A stretch of 7,191 nucleotides of DNA from JAJKIV01 sp036509075 (lineage in GTDB: Bacteria; Gemmatimonadota; Gemmatimonadetes; Gemmatimonadales; Gemmatimonadaceae): positions 1 to 7,191 of the forward strand of contig DATCGG010000322.1 of assembly GCA_036509075.1 (NCBI GenBank), in the 5' to 3' direction. The notes below the pieces were generated by a model, which worked only from the letters and a program-made list of their open reading frames with translations, searched no databases and was not told the origin of the DNA. The translations under genes and the position numbers were made by a program. This document shows, one piece after another, positions 1 to 5,212 of the stretch (the first letter of the stretch is position 1; every line of letters begins with the position of its first letter).

Positions 1-477
1 GCCGTTGCCGTTCGCGTCGAAGCTGGTGACGGCGCGAGCCTCATCGCTCACGATGCTCTCGAGCGTCTGCGCCGGTGCGGACGCGAAGCGGAACAGGAAT
101 CGCCACAGCGGGGCGACCAGCCCCCACTCGAAGAGCAGGCCAGCGCCTAACGACGCGATCAGCAGCCCGGGTTCCGGAAGCAGTGGTCGCAGCAGGAGCC
201 CCGACGCGCCGATCCCCACGAGCACGCTGAACGCCACCCGGGGTTGTAGCAGCGCGAGCAGGCGCGACGCGCCGGACGCGCCACGCACGCCCGTGTGACG
301 CGCTCCGCCCGCCGGCACGTGAGTCGTGTGCCCGTCACCGGCATGGCTGTGGTGGGCGGGGCCGTGTCCGTGCGCGCCGTGGCTGTGACCCACATGCGCT
401 GCCTGCGCAAAACCGCTCAAAGCCATAACGCCGAGACCAACACCACCGAGCGTCAGACTGAACGTGTAGGGGTCCAT
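1..477 (-). CDS. His-rich membrane protein, possibly NfeD/OB-fold-like (N-terminal part, runs off left edge)
   Basis: The frame is open from an ATG at 475-477 to the window edge, giving 159 residues with no stop. A hydrophobic segment lies at residues 6-25. Residues 28-61 contain 11 histidines in a Gly/Ala-rich stretch (HSHGAHGHG, then HHSH), a likely metal-binding or flexible loop. Two close hydrophobic segments follow at about 81-100 and 104-124, then a soluble stretch ending in EARAVTSFDANGNG. Two or more helices followed by such a stretch recall NfeD/YqiJ-type proteins, where an OB-fold domain follows the membrane part. That family call is inference, because the diagnostic domain would lie off the window. 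No in-frame ATG or GTG occurs just upstream, and no good Shine-Dalgarno precedes the ATG. The leader carries the hairpin at 507-549. A TTA leucine codon sits inside a GCCTAACG motif. The gene is real with fair certainty; its function is uncertain. Confidence 0.75.
   Translation of the reverse strand, partial: MDPYTFSLTLGGVGLGVMALSGFAQAAHVGHSHGAHGHGPAHHSHAGDGHTTHVPAGGARHTGVRGASGASRLLALLQPRVAFSVLVGIGASGLLLRPLLPEPGLLIASLGAGLLFEWGLVAPLWRFLFRFASAPAQTLESIVSDEARAVTSFDANGNG
145..152 (+). repeat. GCCTAACG motif copy 1
   Basis: Exact octamer inside the minus-strand membrane-protein gene. It is read there as the codons TTA GGC (Leu-Gly), and TTA is a rare choice in this GC-rich coding sequence. Confidence 0.7.
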
Positions 478-506
478 GATTGGAGTTGAGAGCGCCTCGA
501 AATAAA

Positions 507-549
507 GGGAGTGAGCCGGACCGCACAATGCGGTCGCCGCATCACTCCC
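507..549 (-). terminator. Two-tier hairpin followed by a T-rich stretch on the minus strand
   Basis: An outer perfect 8-bp stem (GGGAGTGA at 507-514, TCACTCCC at 542-549) encloses a perfect 7-bp stem (GACCGCA at 519-525, TGCGGTC at 529-535) with a 3-nt loop. Unpaired bases 515-518 and 536-541 form an internal loop. On the minus strand the stem is followed by TTTATTT at 500-506, as in an intrinsic terminator. On the plus strand no T-run follows. It lies downstream of the epimerase gene and only 30 nt upstream of the ATG at 477. It could therefore end the epimerase transcript, or act as a leader structure or attenuator for the membrane-protein gene. Confidence 0.55.
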
Positions 550-571
550 AGTCGATAAGCGCTCACGCCTA

Positions 572-577
572 AGTATA
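572..577 (-). promoter_or_regulatory. Possible -10 box for the minus-strand membrane-protein gene
   Basis: The minus strand reads TATACT, 5 of 6 matches to TATAAT, in an otherwise GC-rich gap. No convincing -35 hexamer lies 16-18 nt upstream. If used, the transcript would have a leader of roughly 90 nt containing the hairpin at 507-549. Confidence 0.25.
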
Positions 578-605
578 CGAGTGGTGCCGGACCGCCGTTT
601 CGACA

Positions 606-620
606 CTGCGCCAAACGCAG
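606..620. repeat. Small inverted repeat downstream of the epimerase gene
   Basis: CTGCG at 606-610 and CGCAG at 616-620 can pair around a 5-nt loop. It lies about 40 nt past the epimerase stop and has no T-run on either side. A partial motif copy (GTTAGGC, 633-639) lies beside it. It may be a weak transcript-end structure. Confidence 0.3.
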
Positions 621-659
621 CGCCGACACAGAGTTAGGCGGAGCACGCCGCTGGTTTTG

Positions 660-1553
660 CTACTTGCCGAGCTCGCGTCGCAGCGCCGGACCCAGCTCGG
701 GGTAATCGAACTGGAACCCTGCGCGCATCAAGCACTTGGGGTTGACGCGCTGCCCGGAGAGCAGGGTTTCCTCGCCCATCTCACCGAACATGAGCTTGAT
801 GGCGAACTCCGGCACCGTCGCGAGAGCGGGACGGTGCAGCACATCGCCTAACGTGTGCGAGAACTGCGCGTTCGTCACCGGATTCGGGCCGCAGACATTT
901 ACGATGCCGTGCATGCCATCCGCGACCATCAGAAGCTCCAGCGCGCGCATCGCGTCGTGCCGCCCGATCCAACTCATCCACTGCCCGCCATTCCCGATCT
1001 TTCCGCCGCCGCCGACGTTGAAAACGGGAATGAGCTTCGCGAGCACGCCGCCATCCGGATGCAGAACGAGCCCCATGCGGGGGTGAACGACACGCACGCC
1101 CGCATCACGCGCCGGCGCGGCAGCGAGCTCCCACTGCCGAACGACATCGGCAAGGAACCCCTGCCCCGGTGCACTAGCCTCGTCGAGCACCTCATCGCCA
1201 CGTGCGCCGTAGATGCCGACGGCCGATGTCGCCAGGAATACGCGGGGCGGAGACCGTACCGCGACCATGGTCCTCGCCAGGAGGTCCGTGCTCCGCACGC
1301 GGCTCGCGAGGATCGCCGTCTTGTGCTCGTGCGTCCAGCGCTGGGCGACCGTTGCACCGGCGAAATTGATCACCGCGTCGGCGCCGTCCAGCGCCGCGGG
1401 ATCCAGCGTTCCAGCAGCGAGGTCCCAGTGGAAGTCGACGCCACGGCTCGTCCGCCGACCGATGCGCCGGACGTCGTGCCCCTGCCCCGTTAGGTGCCGA
1501 GCGAACGCGCTGCCCAGAAAGCCGGATGCGCCGGCAATCGCGACGGTGATCAC
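660..1553 (-). CDS. TIGR01777-family NAD(P)-dependent epimerase/oxidoreductase (SDR39U1/YfcH-like)
   Basis: An extended short-chain dehydrogenase/reductase of 297 residues, the usual length for this family. The dinucleotide-binding glycine motif GASGFLG is at residues 8-14. The family signature INFAGATVAQRWT is at 62-74, followed by SRVRST at 84-89 and an ATSAVGIYG segment at 108-116. The conserved PVFNVGGGGKIGNGGQWMSW region spans 176-195. The C-terminal DUF1731 region (VPEFAIK, GQRVNPK, GF.F..PEL) fills about 247-290. Substrates of this family are largely undefined. I start it at the GTG at 1551-1553, which puts the nucleotide-binding strand at the N-terminus as usual. An upstream start at 1625 would overlap the glycosylase by 64 bases. 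A GGAG at 1565-1568 lies 11 nt upstream, so translation is probably coupled to the glycosylase, whose stop is 8 nt away. The usual SWIH is SWIG here. TTA and CTA leucine codons both fall in CCTAACG motifs. Confidence 0.92.
   Translation of the reverse strand: MITVAIAGASGFLGSAFARHLTGQGHDVRRIGRRTSRGVDFHWDLAAGTLDPAALDGADAVINFAGATVAQRWTHEHKTAILASRVRSTDLLARTMVAVRSPPRVFLATSAVGIYGARGDEVLDEASAPGQGFLADVVRQWELAAAPARDAGVRVVHPRMGLVLHPDGGVLAKLIPVFNVGGGGKIGNGGQWMSWIGRHDAMRALELLMVADGMHGIVNVCGPNPVTNAQFSHTLGDVLHRPALATVPEFAIKLMFGEMGEETLLSGQRVNPKCLMRAGFQFDYPELGPALRRELGK
846..853 (+). repeat. GCCTAACG motif copy 2
   Basis: Exact octamer inside the epimerase gene. On the coding strand it supplies a TTA leucine codon in the sequence HTLGD. 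Confidence 0.7.
1488..1495 (-). repeat. CCTAACG motif copy 3 (ACCTAACG variant)
   Basis: Seven of eight bases match the octamer (CGTTAGGT on the plus strand). It lies in the epimerase gene near its N-terminus and gives a CTA leucine codon in HLTG. Confidence 0.65.
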
Positions 1554-1561
1554 GACGTTCG

Positions 1562-2206
1562 TTACTCCGCGAGCTCGAGACTTCGCCAGAGGTACCAGGA
1601 GGCTACCGTCCGATACGGGGCCCACGCCGCGCCGATCTTCAGCACGCGCTCGGGCAACGGACGCTTGCGTAGGCGATAGGCACGTTGGATTGCTTTCTGG
1701 ATACCGAGATCGAGCTCGGGCAGCACGTCGGGTCGGCCCAACCGGAACATCAGGAACATCTGCGCTGTCCAGCGACCAACGCCCTTGATGCGCACGAGCG
1801 TTCCGATCACCTCGTCGTCGTCAAGGTCGTGCAACGTCTCGATCGGAAGCTCGCTGGTCGCCACGCGTGACGCGAGATCCTTGAGATACGACAACTTCTG
1901 CCGCGACAATCCGACGGCGCGCAGCTGCTCTTCAGCGGTCGCCGCGAGCTCGCTGGGCAGCGGCGAACGTCCGCCATAGAGCGCCAAAACGCGGCCGTGG
2001 ATCGTCGCCGCGGCCTTGCCCGAGAGCTGTTGGTAGATGATCGAGCGACACACCGCGTCGAAATGGGTCCCTTCCGCTCGGGGTGACAGACGGAAAGGGC
2101 CCACCTGGCGAATGACCTCACCGAGCACCGGATCGGCACGCGTGAGATGGGCGATCGCGCGTCGCGCGCCACGTGGAATGGTCGGCGGAGTGGGCAACGG
2201 GAACAC
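1562..2206 (-). CDS. DNA-3-methyladenine glycosylase, AlkA-type HhH-GPD family
   Basis: This base-excision repair enzyme would remove alkylated bases by cutting the N-glycosidic bond. From the GTG at 2204-2206 it is 214 residues. The substrate-pocket helix segment SIIYQQLSGKAA is at 55-66. The helix-hairpin-helix with its GPD-type loop, RIKGVGRWTA, is at 139-148. The likely catalytic aspartate is D166 in LPELDLG. Size and layout match compact bacterial alkylation glycosylases lacking the N-terminal domain of E. coli AlkA. The frame stays open far upstream to 2788, but that part is antisense to the lipoprotein gene and is not family-like. A TTG at 2195-2197 and a GTG near 2280 are alternative starts. 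None has a clear Shine-Dalgarno, and the GTG near 2280 would translate through the perfect inverted repeat at 2229-2265. It is first in a two-gene unit with the epimerase. Confidence 0.92.
   Translation of the reverse strand: MFPLPTPPTIPRGARRAIAHLTRADPVLGEVIRQVGPFRLSPRAEGTHFDAVCRSIIYQQLSGKAAATIHGRVLALYGGRSPLPSELAATAEEQLRAVGLSRQKLSYLKDLASRVATSELPIETLHDLDDDEVIGTLVRIKGVGRWTAQMFLMFRLGRPDVLPELDLGIQKAIQRAYRLRKRPLPERVLKIGAAWAPYRTVASWYLWRSLELAE
1565..1568 (-). promoter_or_regulatory. Ribosome binding site for the epimerase GTG start
   Basis: GGAG on the minus strand abuts the glycosylase TAA stop and lies 11 nt upstream of the GTG at 1551-1553. This supports that start and translational coupling of the two genes. 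Confidence 0.4.
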
Positions 2207-2228
2207 GGAGAAAAGGAGCCACCGAAAA

Positions 2229-2265
2229 GCGATGGGTGCCAATCGACTCGTTTGGCACCCATCGC
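2229..2265. repeat. Perfect 14-bp inverted repeat in the divergent intergenic region
   Basis: GCGATGGGTGCCAA (2229-2242) and TTGGCACCCATCGC (2252-2265) are exact reverse complements around a 9-nt spacer. The repeat lies between the divergent glycosylase (start 2206) and lipoprotein (start 2346) genes. It could be an operator for a dimeric regulator, a hairpin in the glycosylase leader, or a REP-like remnant. No T-run follows on either strand, so a terminator is unlikely. Confidence 0.8.
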
Positions 2266-2307
2266 ATAACTTCAGCACTAGACCGGCATGCTCGCAACAA
2301 AACGATG

Positions 2308-2325
2308 AAATTGGGGTCAGACACC
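2308..2325 (+). repeat. REP/RAYT-like sequence fragment
   Basis: The stretch AAATTGGGGTCAGACACC resembles, from memory, short sequences seen near REP-associated tyrosine transposases in many bacteria. It overlaps by two bases an 8-bp palindrome, CCGATCGG (2324-2331). Only one copy is present and no transposase is in the window, so this is a tentative resemblance. Confidence 0.3.
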
Positions 2326-2345
2326 GATCGGACCAAATCGACTCC

Positions 2346-3230
2346 GTGAGACGAACAGTGCATCGTACCGCTCGATGGTCCGCGTTGGCCGTTGCCACCG
2401 CGGCGTTCATGACCACCGCTTGCCGCGACTCGAAGGTTGATGTCGCGGCGGCGGACTCGTCCCTCGCACGTGACATCACGCTGGCGAGTGCGGTGACGGC
2501 ACCCACGCCCGAGCTGCGCGATTTACCGGACTCGGTACCGCCTACCTCCGAAGCCCCGCTGCCCAAACCGAAGGTTGAGCGGAAACCACCGAAGCCGACG
2601 ACGCAGCCGCCAACTCCTGTGCGCGAAGTGCCACCGCCGGCGCCGCCCGCGCCGACTCCGGTCGTCGAAGACACGGCCTCTGCGGCGGTATCGGCTTCCG
2701 GGCCGCGCGGTGTCATTCCCGCGGGCACAACCGTTGGTCTTACACTGGATTCTCGCGCCTGCTCGGATGCCAACCGACCAGGAGACAAGCTCGTCGCTCA
2801 CACGACCGAGGCCGTGACGGCCACGAACGGCGCCGTTTTCCCGGCTGGTTCAGCGGTCGTCATCGAGGTCGCGACGGTGGCGGCAGGCGGCACACCTGAT
2901 TCGTCGACGATCACCTTCCGGGTGAAGTCGATCACCGCGAACGACAAAACGCGACCGGTCACTGCCGATATCGTGGCAACCGGGCCGGTCGAGAGGAATC
3001 GGGTGGAGACCAAGTCAGCCGACAAGAAGAAGGTGGTAGCCGGCGCGATCCTCGGCGCGATCGTGGGGCGCGTCGCAGGAGGTGGGACGAAGGGGACGGT
3101 CATCGGCGCGGCCGCGGGGGCGGCGGCTGGCGCGGCGGCTGCCGCGGCGACCGCGAAGTACGAGACCTGCCTGCCCGTCGGTGCTCCGCTTCGAATGACG
3201 ATCGCCGAAGCGATCGAGGTCGGGGTCTAG
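2346..3230 (+). CDS. Proline-rich lipoprotein with C-terminal glycine zipper
   Basis: 294 residues from the GTG at 2346. A positively charged N-terminus (RRTVHRTAR) and a hydrophobic stretch end at a lipobox-like MTTAC, with C26 as the likely lipidated cysteine. Residues 62-106 are rich in Pro and Lys/Glu, a probable periplasmic spacer. A compact domain follows at about 120-215, containing IPAGTTVGLTLDS and VFPAGSAVVIEV. These repeated PAGT/PAGS turns are typical of small beta-rich envelope domains. Residues 230-270 are a Gly/Ala zipper (GAILGAIVG, then GAAAGAAAGAAA) like those that insert in or pack against membranes. C139 and C275 could form a disulfide. The frame is open back to 2037, but that part is antisense to the glycosylase and crosses the inverted repeat. 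GTG at 2358 is an alternative start that also keeps the signal peptide. No enzymatic role is visible; a structural envelope role is inferred. Confidence 0.85.
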   Translation: MRRTVHRTARWSALAVATAAFMTTACRDSKVDVAAADSSLARDITLASAVTAPTPELRDLPDSVPPTSEAPLPKPKVERKPPKPTTQPPTPVREVPPPAPPAPTPVVEDTASAAVSASGPRGVIPAGTTVGLTLDSRACSDANRPGDKLVAHTTEAVTATNGAVFPAGSAVVIEVATVAAGGTPDSSTITFRVKSITANDKTRPVTADIVATGPVERNRVETKSADKKKVVAGAILGAIVGRVAGGGTKGTVIGAAAGAAAGAAAAAATAKYETCLPVGAPLRMTIAEAIEVGV

Positions 3231-3233
3231 TCG

Positions 3234-3260
3234 TTGCTGCGCTGACGCATCGCGTATCTT
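3234..3260 (+). promoter_or_regulatory. Possible promoter for the M28 peptidase gene
   Basis: TTGCTG at 3234-3239 and TATCTT at 3255-3260 are separated by 15 nt, shorter than the usual 16-18. They lie in the 76-nt gap between the lipoprotein stop and the peptidase ATG. Weak evidence only. Confidence 0.22.
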
Positions 3261-3306
3261 CCAGCGCAGTGCCGTGGTGGCACTCCTTGACCCTTCGTTG
3301 TCGCTC

Positions 3307-4338
3307 ATGCGCACACCCATCATTGCGTTGCTGTCCGTCATCCCCGCCCTGACGCTGGGCGCGCAATCACGCGCGTTGTCACCCGCCGTGCGACGAGGAC
3401 TCGAGACGATCACGGCGGGGGATGTGAAGCGGCGCATCGGCATCATCGCTGATGACTCGATGCGCGGGCGCGACACGCCAAGCCCCGGGCTGGAAGCGAC
3501 AGCGCGCTACATCGCCTCCGAGTTCCGGTCCTTCGGTCTCAAGCCCGGCGGCGATAGCGGCACGTTCATTCAACGGTACCCGATTCCCGGCGGGTCGCCC
3601 GATCGAAAACCCGGCACCCGTGTGCGAACGGCGCCTAACGTCGTGGGGATCCTGGAAGGCTCCGACCCGGTACTCAAGGACGAGTTCATCGTGCTCTCGG
3701 CGCACATGGATCACGTTGGGGTCGGCGCGCCGGTCAATGGCGACTCGATTTACAACGGCGCGGACGACGACGCGTCGGGCACAACCGGCGTGATCGAGCT
3801 AGCCGAGGCGTTGAGCACCCCGGGTGCGCGGCCGAAGCGATCCGTGCTCTTCCTCACCGTGAGTGGCGAGGAGCACGGGTTGTGGGGCAGCGGCTGGTTC
3901 AGCGAGCATTCGCCCGTGCCGATCGCGCAGATCGTCGCGGATCTCAACATCGACATGATCGGCCGCAACTGGAAGGACACGATCGTCGTGATCGGCAAGG
4001 AGCACTCGGACCTGGGGGCTACGGTCGATCGTGTGACCAAGGCGCACCCCGAGCTCCGGATGAAGGCGATCGATGACATCTGGCCCGAGGAGAACTTCTA
4101 CTTCCGCTCGGACCACTACAACTTTGCGCGAAAGGGCGTTCCGATCCTGTTCTTCTTCAACGGAACGCACCCGGACTATCACGGACCTAACGACGAGCCC
4201 GACCGCATCGATGCCGAGAAGGAGTCGCGCATCGTGCGGCTGGTCTATCTGACCACCCAGGAAGTCGGCAACGCGGCGCAGCGCCCGGCCTGGAACCCGG
4301 CGAGCTACAAGCGCATCGTCCGTCCGCAGACGCGCTGA
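3307..4338 (+). CDS. Exported M28-family zinc aminopeptidase
   Basis: 343 residues from the ATG at 3307. An extension to the GTG at 3274 would add 11 residues before a standard signal peptide and is unlikely. The signal peptide (RTPIIALLSVIPALTLGA) should be cut near residues 19-20, so the enzyme acts outside the cytoplasm. M28 enzymes use two zinc ions to release N-terminal residues from peptides. The full ligand set is visible: H133 and D135 in HMDH, the bridging Asp in GADDDASG (153-155), E188/E189 in GEEHG, D216 in NIDMIGR, and H292 in YHGPNDE. The length suits a single catalytic domain with no PA insert or C-terminal sorting domain. No clear Shine-Dalgarno precedes the start. The cupin gene follows 60 nt later on the same strand and may be co-transcribed. 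The only two CCT proline codons I found in this gene both lie in CCTAACG motifs. Confidence 0.95.
   Translation: MRTPIIALLSVIPALTLGAQSRALSPAVRRGLETITAGDVKRRIGIIADDSMRGRDTPSPGLEATARYIASEFRSFGLKPGGDSGTFIQRYPIPGGSPDRKPGTRVRTAPNVVGILEGSDPVLKDEFIVLSAHMDHVGVGAPVNGDSIYNGADDDASGTTGVIELAEALSTPGARPKRSVLFLTVSGEEHGLWGSGWFSEHSPVPIAQIVADLNIDMIGRNWKDTIVVIGKEHSDLGATVDRVTKAHPELRMKAIDDIWPEENFYFRSDHYNFARKGVPILFFFNGTHPDYHGPNDEPDRIDAEKESRIVRLVYLTTQEVGNAAQRPAWNPASYKRIVRPQTR
3633..3640 (+). repeat. GCCTAACG motif copy 4
   Basis: Exact octamer in the M28 peptidase gene, read as CCT AAC (Pro-Asn) in APNVV. Other prolines in this gene use CCG, CCC or CCA. Confidence 0.7.
4185..4192 (+). repeat. CCTAACG motif copy 5 (ACCTAACG variant)
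   Basis: Seven of eight bases match. It is again read as CCT AAC (Pro-Asn), in GPNDE next to the zinc-ligand histidine of the M28 peptidase. Confidence 0.65.
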
Positions 4339-4380
4339 CTCGCGTCCGTTCCAGACCGCGCAACACGTCCGTCCCCTCTG

Positions 4381-4388
4381 CCCTAACG
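4381..4388 (+). repeat. CCTAACG motif copy 6 (CCCTAACG variant)
   Basis: Intergenic copy lying 10 nt upstream of the cupin ATG, in the gap after the M28 peptidase. Seven of eight bases match. Confidence 0.6.
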
Positions 4389-4398
4389 CCGAGACCCG

Positions 4399-4770
4399 AT
4401 GCCCTCCGTCAGCTTCTACCGCTGGTCCGATCTCCCCGAGGAAACGCTATCGCCGCTCCTGGGCCGCAAGCTCATCACGGGCGACCGCATGATGCTCGCC
4501 CACGTGTATCTGAAGAAGGGATGCATTGTCCCGAAGCACAATCACGAGAATGAGCAGCTGACCTACATCCTCGAGGGTGCGCTCCGATTCTCGATCGGGG
4601 ATGATGGGAAGGAGATCGTGGACGTGCGGGCGGGGGAGGTCCTGTACATCCCGTCACACGTCTGGCATCAGGCCGAGGCGCTGGAGGACACGCTGGACGT
4701 GGACGTGTTCAGCCCACCACGCCAGGACTGGATCGACAAAACCGACTCGTACCTGCGCGGCAGTCGGTAG
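4399..4770 (+). CDS. Single-domain cupin, KdgF-like
   Basis: 123 residues, the normal size of a one-domain cupin barrel. Cupin motif 1 is GCIVPKHNHENEQLTYILEG (41-60), with metal ligands H47 and H49 and a nearby E52 or Q53. Motif 2 spans about 79-92, with G79, P85 and the ligand H90 in SHVWHQ. The C-terminal VDVFSPPRQDWI is very like the DVFSPPREDY ending of KdgF-type cupins, which promote ring opening of unsaturated uronates in pectin and alginate breakdown. No other sugar-acid gene is present, so a KdgF reaction is inference from that motif, and a generic metal-binding cupin role remains possible. There is no signal peptide, so the protein is cytoplasmic. It follows the M28 peptidase by 60 nt. 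Only a weak GAGA lies upstream of the ATG. Confidence 0.92.
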   Translation: MPSVSFYRWSDLPEETLSPLLGRKLITGDRMMLAHVYLKKGCIVPKHNHENEQLTYILEGALRFSIGDDGKEIVDVRAGEVLYIPSHVWHQAEALEDTLDVDVFSPPRQDWIDKTDSYLRGSR

Positions 4771-4783
4771 GGCAAAGTTGGGA

Positions 4784-4807
4784 GCGGCTCGCGTCACGCG
4801 AGACCGC
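4784..4807. terminator. Hairpin between convergent genes
   Basis: GCGG-CTCGCG (4784-4793) pairs with CGCGAG-A-CCGC (4797-4807) around the loop TCA, giving 10 base pairs with one bulged A at 4803. It sits between the ends of the plus-strand cupin and the minus-strand membrane-protein gene, where a bidirectional terminator is expected. Neither side has a strong T-run, so function is inferred from position and stability. Confidence 0.5.
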
Positions 4808-4823
4808 ATGCGCAACGGACCTT

Positions 4824-4831
4824 CGTTAGGC
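4824..4831 (-). repeat. GCCTAACG motif copy 7, providing a stop codon
   Basis: Exact octamer on the minus strand. Its TAA (4826-4828) is the stop codon of the two-helix membrane protein. Confidence 0.7.
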
Positions 4832-5203
4832 GGCGGGTGTGCCGCGCGGCGCTCGCCGCCTGAGTGCGTGGCGGATGGACGCCGCCAGCCCCACGGCGAT
4901 GCCGAGTCCGATCAGGCCGAGGCCGAGCGATGATTGTGCGCTGAAATAGTCGGCCCGCTGCACGAACGACTGCACGCCGGCCGGCAGCTGGCGGGGCCCG
5001 CTCGCGAGTGATGCCAGCCCGTTCCGCGCCATGAGGAACAGCGTCGTGCCGGCCACGATCAGCAGCATCGCGAGCGCGTCCCAAAGGCGCTCGGCGGTGT
5101 GTACACCAGGCTCGATGCGCGGTGGTCTGGTGAAGTTGGCCTGTGCCGGGATTCCAAGCGGTGAGTGCACGTTTCTAGGACGCGTGACCGCCGCGGACGA
5201 CAC
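4826..5203 (-). CDS. Small two-helix membrane protein of unknown function
   Basis: 125 residues from a GTG at 5201-5203. The N-terminal 38 residues are polar and proline-containing. Hydrophobic helices lie at about 42-60 (DALAMLLIVAGTTLFLMA) and 92-110 (SLGLGLIGLGIAVGLAA). A 31-residue linker between them contains QLPAGVQSFVQRADYFSAQ. The C-terminus is Arg-rich (RHALRRRAPR), which suggests it lies in the cytoplasm. I do not recognise the family. The start is 7 nt after the upstream glycosylase stop, and a GAGGG overlapping that stop is an obvious ribosome site, so the two proteins are very probably co-translated. The TAA stop lies inside a GCCTAACG motif. The second helix shows GxGxxGxG spacing that could support helix packing. 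Confidence 0.8.
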   Translation of the reverse strand: MSSAAVTRPRNVHSPLGIPAQANFTRPPRIEPGVHTAERLWDALAMLLIVAGTTLFLMARNGLASLASGPRQLPAGVQSFVQRADYFSAQSSLGLGLIGLGIAVGLAASIRHALRRRAPRGTPAA

Positions 5204-5207
5204 GACG

Positions 5208-5212
5208 CCCTC
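5208..5212 (-). promoter_or_regulatory. Ribosome binding site overlapping the upstream stop codon
   Basis: The minus strand reads TGAGGG: the GAGGG begins within the TGA stop of the uracil-glycosylase gene and lies about 4 nt before the GTG start of the membrane protein. This decides that start and implies translational coupling. Confidence 0.55.

Noticed and set aside
5..298. 97-residue plus-strand open frame at the left edge.
   Set aside because: It is antisense to the open minus-strand membrane-protein frame and is Ser/Arg/Pro-rich as expected of a shadow.
567..639. Possible integron attC site: GCCTAAG at 567 and GTTAGGC at 639 face each other over 73 bases, like attC core sites (RYYYAAC/GTTRRRY).
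   Set aside because: The left core ends AAG and not AAC, the interior shows no matching L'/L'' arms, no other motif pair has attC spacing, and there is no integrase or cassette layout.
855..1493. 212-residue plus-strand open frame.
   Set aside because: It is antisense to the well-supported epimerase gene and shows no domain-like sequence.
2037..2345. N-terminal extension of the lipoprotein frame to 2037.
   Set aside because: It runs antisense to the glycosylase coding region and through the perfect inverted repeat. The signal peptide and lipobox fit a start at 2346 or 2358.
2207..2788. N-terminal extension of the glycosylase frame to 2788.
   Set aside because: The extension is antisense to the lipoprotein gene and its Gly/Ser/Arg-rich sequence is not like an HhH-GPD protein.
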